Positions 44,208-52,633 of a stretch of DNA of 64,000 nt are shown here, one piece after another. The notes beneath the pieces were generated by a model, which was not told where the DNA came from, did not search any database, and saw nothing but the letters and a program-made list of their open reading frames with translations. The number at the start of each line of letters is the position of its first letter. Position 1 is the first letter of the stretch. This stretch comes from an archaeon (lineage in GTDB: Archaea; Methanobacteriota_B; Thermococci; Methanofastidiosales; NM3). The stretch is from contig RXIG01000008.1 in the NCBI GenBank assembly GCA_004212155.1, positions 31,827 through 95,826 on the forward strand, written 5' to 3'. The position numbers were made by a program, and so were the translations under genes.

Positions 44208-45124
44208 GCATTATGAATACGGACTTGCTGCATGAACCGGGTACGCACCGGGAATGGAACGAAAGCTTTTATTTCAACTTTTACGACACGTCAAACGACG
44301 TCTGCGGATTCATGAGGGTCGGCCTCAAGCCGAACAAGGGCGTAAAGGACATCTTCTGCTATCTCATGCTGCCCGATGGGTCGTTTATCGGGAAGAAGGA
44401 GACGGTCGAAAAGCACGACGACGCGCTCGAGGCCGAGGGGCTTGCATTCAAGATGGTCAGCCCCGAACGCTGCTGGCGCATGACGTATGAAGGCATGGTG
44501 AGGACGTTCTCGAGTACGGGTCCCGTCGAGGTGCCCCTCACGTTCTCCCTGCGATTCAAGGCGTTAAGCGACATCTTCGACTACCGGAGGTCCGTTGGCA
44601 AGAAGGGGGAGGAGATGTCAAGGGACGTCGCATCCGAACACCTTGAACAGTTCGGAAGGATCACGGGGCGCGTGACGACCGAGACCGGCGACTACGACAT
44701 CGATGCGCTAGGCGAGCGTGACCACTCATGGGGGGTGCGCGAATGGACGTCGCCGCAGCAGTGGATCTGGCTCAATGCGCACTTCTCCCCCGACTGCTCG
44801 ATCAATCTCACGAAGCTTACCGTCGACGATGGTGATGTTGACGCTGGATTCGTCTTCAAGGACGGAGCCCTTACACCTATCGTGTCGGCCAGCGAGCATA
44901 CGACCTACGACGATGAGGGCGAGCCACGTTCGTTCGAGCTCGACCTGACCGACGAGGATGGTCGACACCATGTCCTCGCTGGTGTCGTGGAGCGCAGCGT
45001 GCACCTTCCCTTCGCAAGCCAGGACGGTCGCGAGCTCTCTGTGATGTATGAGACGCTCTCGCGCTACGAGTACGAGGGAATGGCGGGATACGGAATCGCC
45101 GAGTACCTCATACGCAGGAGATAG
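44204..45124 (+). CDS. CrtC/DUF7064-like lipocalin-fold protein
   Basis: A 306-residue all-beta protein with the motif ALGERDHSWGVREWTSPQQW, typical of the hydroxyneurosporene synthase/tocopherol cyclase-like superfamily. The family includes enzymes acting on large hydrophobic substrates and many unassigned proteins. Translation is coupled to the PEP-synthase-like gene (ATGA overlap); an ATG at 44213 is an alternative start. The coupling suggests that the two act on the same lipid-like or polyketide-like compound, which is inference. Confidence 0.7.
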   Translation: MSIMNTDLLHEPGTHREWNESFYFNFYDTSNDVCGFMRVGLKPNKGVKDIFCYLMLPDGSFIGKKETVEKHDDALEAEGLAFKMVSPERCWRMTYEGMVRTFSSTGPVEVPLTFSLRFKALSDIFDYRRSVGKKGEEMSRDVASEHLEQFGRITGRVTTETGDYDIDALGERDHSWGVREWTSPQQWIWLNAHFSPDCSINLTKLTVDDGDVDAGFVFKDGALTPIVSASEHTTYDDEGEPRSFELDLTDEDGRHHVLAGVVERSVHLPFASQDGRELSVMYETLSRYEYEGMAGYGIAEYLIRRR

Positions 45125-45126
45125 CG

Positions 45127-45420
45127 TCACCTGTCTGCAAACGCATTGCTGGCACAATAAGCGCAGCCTGCACCGCCCACGAAGATGGCGACCCTGAGTG
45201 CCTCGGCAATCTCCTCGTCGGTGGCGCCCTCGGCTCGTGCGGAGTCCGACAGCGAGCGTACTCCGCCGACTGCGCCATGCGCGGCATCGATGGCCATCGC
45301 TATCAGGAATTTGTACTTTTTTGGCAGTTCGCCCTCGGAGAACGCCAGTTCGCGGTTCTCCTCGAGCTTGGCACGCATCTCGGGGTCGAGACGTTCAAGC
45401 GGTTCTAGTGGGTCATACAT
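45127..45420 (-). CDS. Carboxymuconolactone decarboxylase/AhpD-like protein
   Basis: A 97-residue helical protein with the CMD-family core (KYKFLIAMAIDAAHGAVGGV, then GATDEEIAEALRVAIFVGG). The C-terminal cysteines (GAGCAYCASNAF) may be redox active, but the classical AhpD ExxxHxxC arrangement is not obvious. The start at 45420 begins the conserved helix; the frame continues upstream only into the next gene. It is convergent with the CrtC-like gene, with 2 bases between stops. Confidence 0.85.
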   Translation of the reverse strand: MYDPLEPLERLDPEMRAKLEENRELAFSEGELPKKYKFLIAMAIDAAHGAVGGVRSLSDSARAEGATDEEIAEALRVAIFVGGAGCAYCASNAFADR

Positions 45421-45491
45421 TGTATCACCATGTAAGGTATACATGGGACAATAAATAAAATCTCCCCGTGAGGGGAGGAAAAGAGTGTGTC

Positions 45492-45872
45492 TCAAAGATT
45501 GTAGGGGAACGTGTCCTCGACCTTGATGACGACGGCGAAGTTTGCGGGCGGAAGCTCTGGGCGCATCTCCTTGAGCATCGAGGACAACTTCTCGAACAGC
45601 GGGCCCGAATCCTGCAGGTCCACCGTGCCCTTGATCTGGCATCCCTTGTTGCCTTCCTTGTCAAGCACGTAGAGGGCTATCTTGGGATTGTACTTGAGGT
45701 TGTCGATCGTGTGAGGCGAGGCGATCTCCGCAAACGCCAGCGTATCGTCGCCCACGACGGCGATGCTCCCCTTGGGGGAGACGTTGGGTACCCCGTCCGT
45801 TGAGGCAGTAGCAGCATATATCAGATGTTCCTTGTTTATCAGGTCCTTGACCTTCTGATCCAACTTTACCAT
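45492..45872 (-). CDS. Pyridoxamine 5'-phosphate oxidase-fold flavoprotein
   Basis: A 126-residue split-barrel protein (IYAATASTDGVPNVSPKGSI, DDTLAFAEIASPHTIDNLKY) of the kind that binds FMN or F420. The ATG at 45872 has GGTGAT upstream; a GTG at 45881 is the alternative. It lies 71 bases upstream of the CMD gene on the same strand. The substrate is unknown. Confidence 0.88.
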   Translation of the reverse strand: MVKLDQKVKDLINKEHLIYAATASTDGVPNVSPKGSIAVVGDDTLAFAEIASPHTIDNLKYNPKIALYVLDKEGNKGCQIKGTVDLQDSGPLFEKLSSMLKEMRPELPPANFAVVIKVEDTFPYNL

Positions 45873-45967
45873 GTGAATCACCAGTACACACTATGATAAG
45901 TTACATTTATATATTTAAGCGTTAGAAAAATGTATTAACTACACTCTAGTATACGGAAGATGGGACC

Positions 45968-46720
45968 ATGCAGGAAGATACCACAACACTACAATCGGAG
46001 GTCCGTGCGCTGCGAAAGGAAGTGGGCCAGCTCCACGCCCTTCTCAGGCGCCACATGGAATCGACGGCACAGCAGCATGTGGAATCGCTCATTGAGACCA
46101 CGCGTTCGAACATGATTGATGCGGTCGCCCACCACTATGGCCAGCAGGTCGACGAGACGCTGGAGAGGACCATGGTGGACGGATGCGAGATGAAAGAGAC
46201 GTGCAAAAGGGCGTTTAACACGCTGCTTCAGCGCAATCTCGAACAGCTTGGCAGCACCGCCATCAACGAGGACGCGCTTTCCGATGTCAGGAAGGAGCTG
46301 CTCAAGATGCGCTCGAACGCACCGTACGAATCGTGCGCGACATGCTTTTCCGAGGCCACGGCCCTCTTCGAGCGTCAGGTCGAGCTCATGCGTTCGCTTC
46401 GCATCTACAACGATCCCGTGCGCGAACGCAGGGAGGTGCAGGAGATCGATGAGGGGCCGTTCGTCAAATCGGTCATCGAACCCGTCGCCAACAAACAGCG
46501 GCTCCAGATGCTCAAGGCGCTCGCAAATGAGACCATGACGTTCTCGGCGCTCTCCCAGCTCACCGGGCTCTCAGGCGGCAATCTGCTCTTTCACATCAAC
46601 AAGCTCGTTGCAAGCGAGCTGGTCATCCAGCGTCACGAACGTGGGGACTACATGATAACGGAAAAGGGGTATCGCACACTGGCGGGCCTCAGCGACATCG
46701 CTGTCAGGATACGCGTATGA
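45968..46720 (+). CDS. Winged-helix regulator with N-terminal coiled coil
   Basis: A 250-residue protein. Residues 1-150 are helical with a coiled-coil start (LQSEVRALRKEVGQLHALLR) and a CxxC pair (ESCATCFSEA). The C-terminal ~90 residues are an ArsR-like winged helix (ANKQRLQMLKALANETMTFS; LTGLSGGNLLFHINKLVAS). The coiled coil implies dimerisation, and the cysteines could sense metal or redox state. A TATA-like TATATATTTAAG lies at 45909-45920. It is divergent from the PNPOx-fold gene, a possible target. Confidence 0.82.
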   Translation: MQEDTTTLQSEVRALRKEVGQLHALLRRHMESTAQQHVESLIETTRSNMIDAVAHHYGQQVDETLERTMVDGCEMKETCKRAFNTLLQRNLEQLGSTAINEDALSDVRKELLKMRSNAPYESCATCFSEATALFERQVELMRSLRIYNDPVRERREVQEIDEGPFVKSVIEPVANKQRLQMLKALANETMTFSALSQLTGLSGGNLLFHINKLVASELVIQRHERGDYMITEKGYRTLAGLSDIAVRIRV

Positions 46721-46891
46721 TGCTTCTACGTGCGACCGCACTCGATAACAGGCGCCTGCGGACGAACATATGCAAGTGATTACCGTTGTTGACCAGGTAT
46801 TTAAGTATGATGTTCTTATTTTGAATAAAATGTCAATAAAATATTCGAAAATTATAAATATATATCCATGATATGCGGTCCTGGTGCCAAG

Positions 46892-47125
46892 ATGTACCAA
46901 AACGACATATCACGAAAACTTCTCGAGGTCCTCAGGGACCGAGGATCGGACATACCGTATTACGTAGGGTCGGGCGAACTCTCCGCACGCCTTGACGTTC
47001 CCAGAGAGGAGCTAAAGACCTATGCACGCCAGCTTACCTCGCAGGGGTATGTCGAGATGGTGGAAGGGTTCGAACCCCTCTTCATCGTCAAGTTGACCGA
47101 AAAGGGGTTCAAGTCGCTTGAGTGA
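46892..47125 (+). CDS. Small winged-helix protein
   Basis: A 77-residue protein with a winged-helix pattern (SRKLLEVLRDRGSDIPYYVG; LDVPREELKTYARQLTSQGY) and wing residues LFIVKLTEKGFKSLE. It is probably a transcription factor or DNA-binding subunit. A TATA (AAATTATAAATATATATCC, 46850-46868) places transcription near 46890, so the ATG at 46892 is preferred over the in-frame ATG at 46868. Targets are unknown. Confidence 0.7.
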   Translation: MYQNDISRKLLEVLRDRGSDIPYYVGSGELSARLDVPREELKTYARQLTSQGYVEMVEGFEPLFIVKLTEKGFKSLE

Positions 47126-47140
47126 TGGGTAGGCGGATCC

Positions 47141-47767
47141 CTACCCGAACGCATCGCAACATGCGCCGTCTCCAGCGTCAAACGCCTTCATGTTCGCATC
47201 TATGGTCTTTTCTGGGACCACGCCCCCAATGACGTCCTTGACGGTCTCCTTCTTCAATGGGAATCCAGGCAATCCGCATGCGGCGCCCAGGAGGACGACA
47301 TTTTCCGCCCGTGCATTTCCAGCCGCTTCGGCAAGGTGCAGCGCATCGACCTCGAGCACGTTTGGCGTCACGCTCCGTACTCGTTTTCTTACCTCATCAA
47401 GCGAGAAGTACGGCTCCGTGGCGGCATCCTCGCGCACGTGTCGCATCGTTTCGAGCGGATGGTGCATCAGGCGCGTGTTCATGATGATGTATCCATCGTC
47501 TCGCAGGAACTCGATGTAGCGAAGCGCCTCGGTCGCCTCCATGGCTATCATCACATCGGCATCGCCCGGCGGCACGAGGGGGCCGTATGTGCCCTCGCCC
47601 ATCCGCAGATGGACGCTTATCGACCCGCTGCGCTGGGAGAGGCCGTGCTGCTCCCCGGTGATGACGGGGAGGCCTTCCTGGGCGCATGCGGTGCCGATGA
47701 CGTTGGAAAGTAGCATCAGTCCCTGGCCGCCGACGCCCGAGAGCACCATGTTGTACCGTCCGTTCAT
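47141..47767 (-). CDS. iorB: Indolepyruvate:ferredoxin oxidoreductase, beta subunit
   Basis: A 208-residue gamma-type 2-oxoacid oxidoreductase subunit (YNMVLSGVGGQGLMLLSNVIG; GEQHGLSQRSGSISVHLRMG). With IorA it oxidatively decarboxylates aryl pyruvates from aromatic amino-acid degradation to aryl acyl-CoA, reducing ferredoxin. The start overlaps the iorA stop by 4 bases. Confidence 0.94.
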   Translation of the reverse strand: MNGRYNMVLSGVGGQGLMLLSNVIGTACAQEGLPVITGEQHGLSQRSGSISVHLRMGEGTYGPLVPPGDADVMIAMEATEALRYIEFLRDDGYIIMNTRLMHHPLETMRHVREDAATEPYFSLDEVRKRVRSVTPNVLEVDALHLAEAAGNARAENVVLLGAACGLPGFPLKKETVKDVIGGVVPEKTIDANMKAFDAGDGACCDAFG

Positions 47768-49659
47768 GTGTCATCACCCCTGGTCGAGTATATGGCGCTG
47801 ACAGGACACATCTTCGCACAGACCATGCAGCCGTTGCACAGTTCCGATCGTATCGTGCTCTTGCCTGTCGCGGTATCGAGTTCTATTGCGGGGCAGTGTA
47901 CTCCCCGTATGCATGCGTAGATGTTCTGGCACGTGTCGTGGGAGACCTCGTTGGGAACGATCGGCGTCCCTGCATGACGCTTGAGCCTGTCATTGTAGAG
48001 CGCGCATGGGCCGTGGGAGATCACCACCGAGACGCCGCGGTAGGAAAGCGCCTCCTTGAACGTCTCGACGTTGTCCTTGGGCTCAAACGCGCTCACCTCG
48101 GCGACATGCGGCACGCCAAGTCCCTTCACGACCGACGGGATGTCAAGCTTCGTGACGGGGGCCGCACCGAAGTCGGAGCCCGGATTGGGCTGCTGTCCCG
48201 TCATCGCCGTCACCGAGTTGTTGAGTATCACGAGGGTGAGGTCGTGGTTGTTGTGCACGGCGCTGAGAAGGCCAGGGATGGCGGCATGGAAGAAGGTCGA
48301 GTCCCCGACAAATGCCACGACCTTGTCGTTGAGCACATGCTGCATGCCGCTTGAGAGCCCGAGAGAGGCGCCCATGCACAGCAGCGAATCGGTCACCTCG
48401 TACGGCTCGAGGAGGAACATCGAGTAGCAGCCGATGTCGTTGTTGAGCACATACGGCGTCTCCTTGAGCGCCTGCTGTACTGCCCAGAACGTGCCCCGAT
48501 GCGGACATCCTGGACAGAAGATGGGCGACCTGACGGGGAGGCCTTCCTTGAGCGACTCGGCGCGCGACATCACATCGGCATACGAGTCGGCAGATGCAAT
48601 GTCAAGCGATGATGCGATGCCCGCTCTGACGATGGGCACGTTGTATTCGCCGACGAGGGGAAAGTCGCCCGAGAGCTTGCCGCGTATCTCCACATCAATG
48701 CGCCTCTCGTGCGCGATCGACCTTATCTCGCGCTCGAGGTACGGCATGAGCTCCTCGACGATGACAATCCGCCGCTTGTCCTTGAGAAACGTGCCTATCA
48801 GGTCCGAGGGCAACGGGTGCGTCGTCGCCAGCTTGAGCACATGGGGGCGTGAATCCATCGTCTCGAGCGCCTCGCGGACATAGAGGTAGGACACCCCCGA
48901 CGTGATGATGCCGACTTCGCCCTCTCCGGCCTCGATGATGTTGAACGCGCTCTGCTCGAACTCCTCGCGGATATGGGACAGCCGCTCCAGCGCCTCCCCC
49001 TTGAGGCGCCGCGCCGTGGCGGCAAGCGTGTAGTAATGGGCGCCGACGTCCTTCCAGCTGGCACGGTGAAACGGCGAGCGCTTGATCTCTCCCACCGACA
49101 CGATGGCGCTTTGGTGGTTCACGCGCGTCGTCGTCCTGACGAGCACGAGCGTTGAGTACTTCTCTGACAGCTCAAATCCCCATTTTGTCATCTCGTAGGC
49201 TTCCTGGGCCGTGGACGGTTCGAGCATGGGGACGTGCGCGGGATATGCATAGAATCGCCCGTCCTGTTCGCTCTGCGACGAATGTGCATGTGGGTCATCG
49301 GCGACGAGAAGCACCATGCCTCCTCTCACGCCCGTGTATCCGACGCTGAAGAACGCATCGCTTGCCACGTTGAGGCCCACGCTCTTCATCGACGTGAACG
49401 ACCGCACTCCGGCAAGCGAGGCGCCAACAGCGGTCTCGAACGCGACCTTCTCATTGGCGCTGACCTCCATCGTGAGGTCCTTGAACTCCCCTGAAAACAT
49501 CGATACGGTATCGAGTATCTCGCTCGTTGGAGACCCCGGATAAAACGCGGCGACCTTGACGTCGCTTTCCACCACCGCACGCGCAATGGCCTCGTTGGCC
49601 AGCATGAACGCAGTAGTCGGCGCGGCGGATATCAAATCCTTTTTGGCAATAGAGAACAC
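47764..49659 (-). CDS. iorA: Indolepyruvate:ferredoxin oxidoreductase, alpha subunit
   Basis: A 631-residue thiamine diphosphate enzyme. The N-terminal pyrimidine-binding half (AFYPGSPTSEILDTVS) is followed by the TPP/Fe-S half (PIFCPGCPHRGTFWAV; GDSTFFH; TLVILNNSVTAMTGQQPNPG). A C-terminal ferredoxin domain carries a complete 4Fe-4S motif (CNGCMVCAKMCP) and a less regular first set of cysteines (CQNIYACIRGVHCPAI). The operon order iorA-iorB is standard. Confidence 0.96.
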   Translation of the reverse strand: MFSIAKKDLISAAPTTAFMLANEAIARAVVESDVKVAAFYPGSPTSEILDTVSMFSGEFKDLTMEVSANEKVAFETAVGASLAGVRSFTSMKSVGLNVASDAFFSVGYTGVRGGMVLLVADDPHAHSSQSEQDGRFYAYPAHVPMLEPSTAQEAYEMTKWGFELSEKYSTLVLVRTTTRVNHQSAIVSVGEIKRSPFHRASWKDVGAHYYTLAATARRLKGEALERLSHIREEFEQSAFNIIEAGEGEVGIITSGVSYLYVREALETMDSRPHVLKLATTHPLPSDLIGTFLKDKRRIVIVEELMPYLEREIRSIAHERRIDVEIRGKLSGDFPLVGEYNVPIVRAGIASSLDIASADSYADVMSRAESLKEGLPVRSPIFCPGCPHRGTFWAVQQALKETPYVLNNDIGCYSMFLLEPYEVTDSLLCMGASLGLSSGMQHVLNDKVVAFVGDSTFFHAAIPGLLSAVHNNHDLTLVILNNSVTAMTGQQPNPGSDFGAAPVTKLDIPSVVKGLGVPHVAEVSAFEPKDNVETFKEALSYRGVSVVISHGPCALYNDRLKRHAGTPIVPNEVSHDTCQNIYACIRGVHCPAIELDTATGKSTIRSELCNGCMVCAKMCPVSAIYSTRGDDT

Positions 49660-49755
49660 CCCATATAATGATGAATGTCCAGATATATATTATTTGTCAA
49701 CCAAGAATTAAGCTACATTTTTATAGATGCGATGCCCATCCTCAGTAGTGATACC

Positions 49756-49941
49756 ATGGCTGACGAGATAAAAAGCTGCAGGCTGGGCGAGAAGACCGTA
49801 TGCCCGCGCTGCAACCACTCCTTCGTTCCTGACGAGGAGATGGTCGAAGAAAAAGAACGGGAAAGGGAGGGCGGACGAGACGAGCTCAATGCCCTCATAT
49901 CATGCCCCGTGTGCGGATCGAAGATGAAGCTCAACTTCTAA
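49756..49941 (+). CDS. Small zinc-ribbon protein
   Basis: A 61-residue protein with two CxxC knuckles (CPRCNHSF and CPVCGSKMKLNF) flanking a charged helical segment rich in Glu and Arg. The start at 49756 fits a TATA at 49718-49730 and begins MADEIKSC; longer in-frame versions start before the promoter. It is convergent with the nitroreductase gene, 4 bases apart. The function is unknown. Confidence 0.72.
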   Translation: MADEIKSCRLGEKTVCPRCNHSFVPDEEMVEEKEREREGGRDELNALISCPVCGSKMKLNF

Positions 49942-49945
49942 CGCC

Positions 49946-50443
49946 TTACCAGGCGTACTTTTCCTTCGCCCACACGTCCTCGAGGGGGTCCTTTGGTTTT
50001 TGGGAATGTTCACCCTTCGGGTAGCCGACGGTGAGGAGCGCGACGATGCGCTTGTCGCCTGGCACGCCAAGAAGCTTTTTGACCTCGTCCTCCTTGAACG
50101 CGCCGACCCAGCAGCTTCCGAGCCCGCACTCGACGGCCTCGAGCACGATATGTTCGAATGCGATCGCCACGTCGACATCGGCCCAGTTCGTGACGGTGGG
50201 GTCTGCGACGCCGGCAATGAGGATGGGCGCCTCGGCGATCCACTTCTGCCCGTTGCACGCCTCGATCATTGCTGGATCCCTTCCGGGGTTCTCGATGACG
50301 ACATATTTCCTGTGCTGCCTGTTGCGTGCGGAGGGCGAGAGCCGTGCCGCCTCGATAAGTGCCATGATCGTTGCATCGTCTATTGGGCGTTCCTCGTAGC
50401 TTCGAACACTACATCTCTTCCTAATAGCATCCATTAATTCCAT
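49946..50443 (-). CDS. Nitroreductase-family flavoprotein
   Basis: A 165-residue FMN-binding protein with the family's N-terminal SVRSYEERPIDDATIMALIEA and the C-terminal GSCWVGAFKEDEVKKLLGVP. These enzymes reduce nitro-, quinone or related substrates with NAD(P)H or F420H2. The start at 50443 has GGTGATAG upstream. It is not part of an obvious operon. Confidence 0.9.
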   Translation of the reverse strand: MELMDAIRKRCSVRSYEERPIDDATIMALIEAARLSPSARNRQHRKYVVIENPGRDPAMIEACNGQKWIAEAPILIAGVADPTVTNWADVDVAIAFEHIVLEAVECGLGSCWVGAFKEDEVKKLLGVPGDKRIVALLTVGYPKGEHSQKPKDPLEDVWAKEKYAW

Positions 50444-50615
50444 TCTATCACCGTAGATACGTCTATAGGGGGGTATTAAATAGTTACGCCAGCACATCGC
50501 GTCGAAGTCAACGGGGACGAAAGCGTCGCGCCTGAAAGAGAAATCTTATATGTAGAAAGAAAAATAGGAACGTAACGAGATGCGCTCCGGCGCGCGACAC
50601 GACTGGGTGAATCAA

Positions 50616-50966
50616 ATGACATCGCGGCAGAAACAGAAGGGATACCGTTACGAGAAAAAGACAGAAGAGTACCTCAACTGCATATGCGGTGTCACAGCGA
50701 AGCGTTCACTGGCATCGGGGGCCTATGGCAAGTACAGCAAGGAGCTTGACGGCGATGTGCAAGCAGAGATCTACAAGTGCACGTACAAGGTCGAATCCAA
50801 GGCACGCCAAAAGGACTTTCCCAAATGGATGGAACAGGCGTTCTCGCAGGCCGAGATCGTCTTCTTCTGGAAGCCGCGAAGCGAACCGGTCGTCGCGATG
50901 CCGTTTGATGTCTTCAAGAAGTTGCTCGAATCAAAGGACGATGATGTAGCAGGCCTGATCGATTGA
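50616..50966 (+). CDS. Predicted PDDEXK-fold nuclease
   Basis: A 116-residue protein beginning MTSRQKQKGYRYEKKTEEYL. A core D...ExK motif is seen in ELDGDVQAEIYKCTYKVESK (Asp, then Glu-Ser-Lys), the arrangement of Holliday-junction resolvase/restriction-like nucleases. The nuclease-type N-terminus (KGYRYEKKTEEYLN) and the small size resemble phage or archaeal resolvase-like enzymes. The ATG at 50616 follows GGGTGA. The methyltransferase gene starts 7 bases later. The function is inferred only from fold motifs. Confidence 0.6.
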   Translation: MTSRQKQKGYRYEKKTEEYLNCICGVTAKRSLASGAYGKYSKELDGDVQAEIYKCTYKVESKARQKDFPKWMEQAFSQAEIVFFWKPRSEPVVAMPFDVFKKLLESKDDDVAGLID

Positions 50967-50973
50967 AGGCATC

Positions 50974-51693
50974 ATGACTAATGGTTTGAAGACTATGATG
51001 AATGATCTCTTCGAAGGGCTTGACGTCGAACCGGTAGAGGAGGCAGACGAACAGGTCGCCCCAAGCTATGATAAAATCAGTGCGTTCTACGGTCCAATCG
51101 AACGTATCATCGAGAAAAGTGCACATGAAGCTGCGTTGAAGTTGCTTGATGCGCATCCAGGTGAGCATATTGCTGAGATAGGCATTGGGACAGGACATAC
51201 GCTCGCCGCCATAGCCGAATGCGTGGGTGAAAAGGGGCATGTCACGGGCATCGATATCACACCAGGTATGATATCCAGGTCACAAACCCACCTGATAGAT
51301 GCAGGGCTCATGAGCCGTGCTACGATCGTTGATGAGGATGCTAGGTCGCTATCATTTAAGGATAATACGTTTGATGGTGCTTACTGCGGATTCATGCTCG
51401 AACTTCTTAAAGAAAACGATATCAAACGAGTAGTTCACGAGCTGCAAAGGACATTACGCCCTGAAGGGAGGCTTGTCGCATTGAGCATGACAAAGGATGG
51501 ATGCGAGACATCGCTTTTCGTACGGACATATGAATGGTTTCATAGGCGTTTTCCCACACTGCTGGACTGCAGACCCATATACCTTGCTCATGCCCTAAAG
51601 CAATGCGGATTCATTATCGAAAATAAGCGCATGATGAATGTGTCCTATATCGTACCAGTAGAGGTCGTGCGGGCAATGCCAGAGAAGGAATGA
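50974..51693 (+). CDS. Class I SAM-dependent methyltransferase, UbiE-like
   Basis: A 239-residue methyltransferase with SAM-binding motif I IAEIGIGTGHTLAAIAECVG, an acidic motif II (GHVTGIDITPGMI) and FDGAYCGFMLELLKENDI. Its codon use looks more AT-rich and relaxed than its neighbours, which may indicate separate acquisition. The substrate is unknown. The stop codon is immediately followed by the 3' end of the opposite-strand tRNA-Glu. Confidence 0.88.
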   Translation: MTNGLKTMMNDLFEGLDVEPVEEADEQVAPSYDKISAFYGPIERIIEKSAHEAALKLLDAHPGEHIAEIGIGTGHTLAAIAECVGEKGHVTGIDITPGMISRSQTHLIDAGLMSRATIVDEDARSLSFKDNTFDGAYCGFMLELLKENDIKRVVHELQRTLRPEGRLVALSMTKDGCETSLFVRTYEWFHRRFPTLLDCRPIYLAHALKQCGFIIENKRMMNVSYIVPVEVVRAMPEKE

Positions 51694-51696
51694 TGG

Positions 51697-51771
51697 TGCT
51701 CCGACCGGGATTCGAACCCGGGTCTCAGGCTCGAGAGGCCTGGATGATTGACCGGACTACACTATCGGAGC
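51697..51771 (-). tRNA. tRNA-Glu (anticodon CUC)
   Basis: On the minus strand the molecule begins GCTCCGATAGTGTAGTCCGG and ends GGTTCGAATCCCGGTCGGAGC plus A73. The acceptor stem GCTCCGA/TCGGAGC pairs perfectly. The anticodon stem CAGGC/GCCTG holds the loop CTCTCGA, giving CUC (Glu, GAG codons). The T arm has GGTTCGAATCC. The 3' CCA is encoded (51694-51696) directly after A73. Confidence 0.95.
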
Positions 51772-51890
51772 ACATGAAGTATTCATGCGTAGGAAAATGC
51801 GTTTATAAAGTTTTCGTTTTAACTTTTTTTCTAAGTTCTGATGCCACGCGGGCCTGGGCACCATTAATAAGCGATGCCGTACATGACCGT

Positions 51891-52619
51891 ATGATTTCCA
51901 TGCACATTGAGAAGAAGTATCTGGTCCAGGTGGGATTGCTATGCCTCATCGTCGTGGGCATATGGTGGCCGGGCGGATCGCCTACTGATACGCTCTATCA
52001 GGCCTCAACGCTCCACGAGCTTTTCGAGGGCAACTATGAGGGAAGATTCAGCTATGGTGACATCGCCGCAAACGGTGACTTCGGCCTTGGCACGTTCGAG
52101 GGTCTTGACGGCGAGATGGTGATGCTCGAGGGAATCATATACCACGTACGCGCAGACGGCACGGTGCTTGAGCGCTCAGGCGATGCGCTCACACCGTTCG
52201 CCCAGGTGACGCGATTCGATACCGACATCACGGCACGGTATGAGAACGTGGGGATCGATGAGCTTAACGCGACGATAACGTCGCTTATCCCCGATCGTTC
52301 GCTCATCTACGCCGTGAGGATAGACGGGACGTTCCCCTCGATGGAGGTGCGAAGCATCGCGAGGCAGGACCTGCCCTACCGTCCGCTCGACGAGGCTCTC
52401 GAGGAACAGGTCGTCTTCACCCTGGAAGATGTGAGGGGCACGATCGTCGGATTCTGGATGCCCCCGTCCATGGACGGCCCGAACGCGGCGGGATACCATC
52501 TCCATTTCATTACTGATGACAGGTCGGCGGGAGGCCATGTGCTCTCTTTCAGGGCAGGCGCCGTAGATGTGGCGCTTGACGAGACCTATGACGTGCGCCT
52601 CGCCCTCGCCGGGGAATGA
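51891..52619 (+). CDS. budA: Exported acetolactate decarboxylase
   Basis: A 242-residue protein with an N-terminal hydrophobic signal/anchor (LVQVGLLCLIVVGIWW) followed by a complete acetolactate decarboxylase domain: GDFGLGTFEGLDGEMVMLEG near its start, and the zinc ligands in AGYHLHFITDDRSAGGHVLS (HxH and a later His). It converts acetolactate to acetoin. Start: ATG at 51891, about 25 bases after TATA-like ATTAATAAG, or the in-frame ATG at 51900. A frame reading back through the tRNA is not credible. An outward-facing version is unusual. Confidence 0.88.
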   Translation: MISMHIEKKYLVQVGLLCLIVVGIWWPGGSPTDTLYQASTLHELFEGNYEGRFSYGDIAANGDFGLGTFEGLDGEMVMLEGIIYHVRADGTVLERSGDALTPFAQVTRFDTDITARYENVGIDELNATITSLIPDRSLIYAVRIDGTFPSMEVRSIARQDLPYRPLDEALEEQVVFTLEDVRGTIVGFWMPPSMDGPNAAGYHLHFITDDRSAGGHVLSFRAGAVDVALDETYDVRLALAGE

Positions 52620-52633
52620 GAGGAACAAGCGCC

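Noticed and set aside
51690-51890. Long N-terminal extension of the acetolactate decarboxylase frame
   Set aside because: It is a read-through of the opposite-strand tRNA gene; the true start lies after the TATA near 51866.
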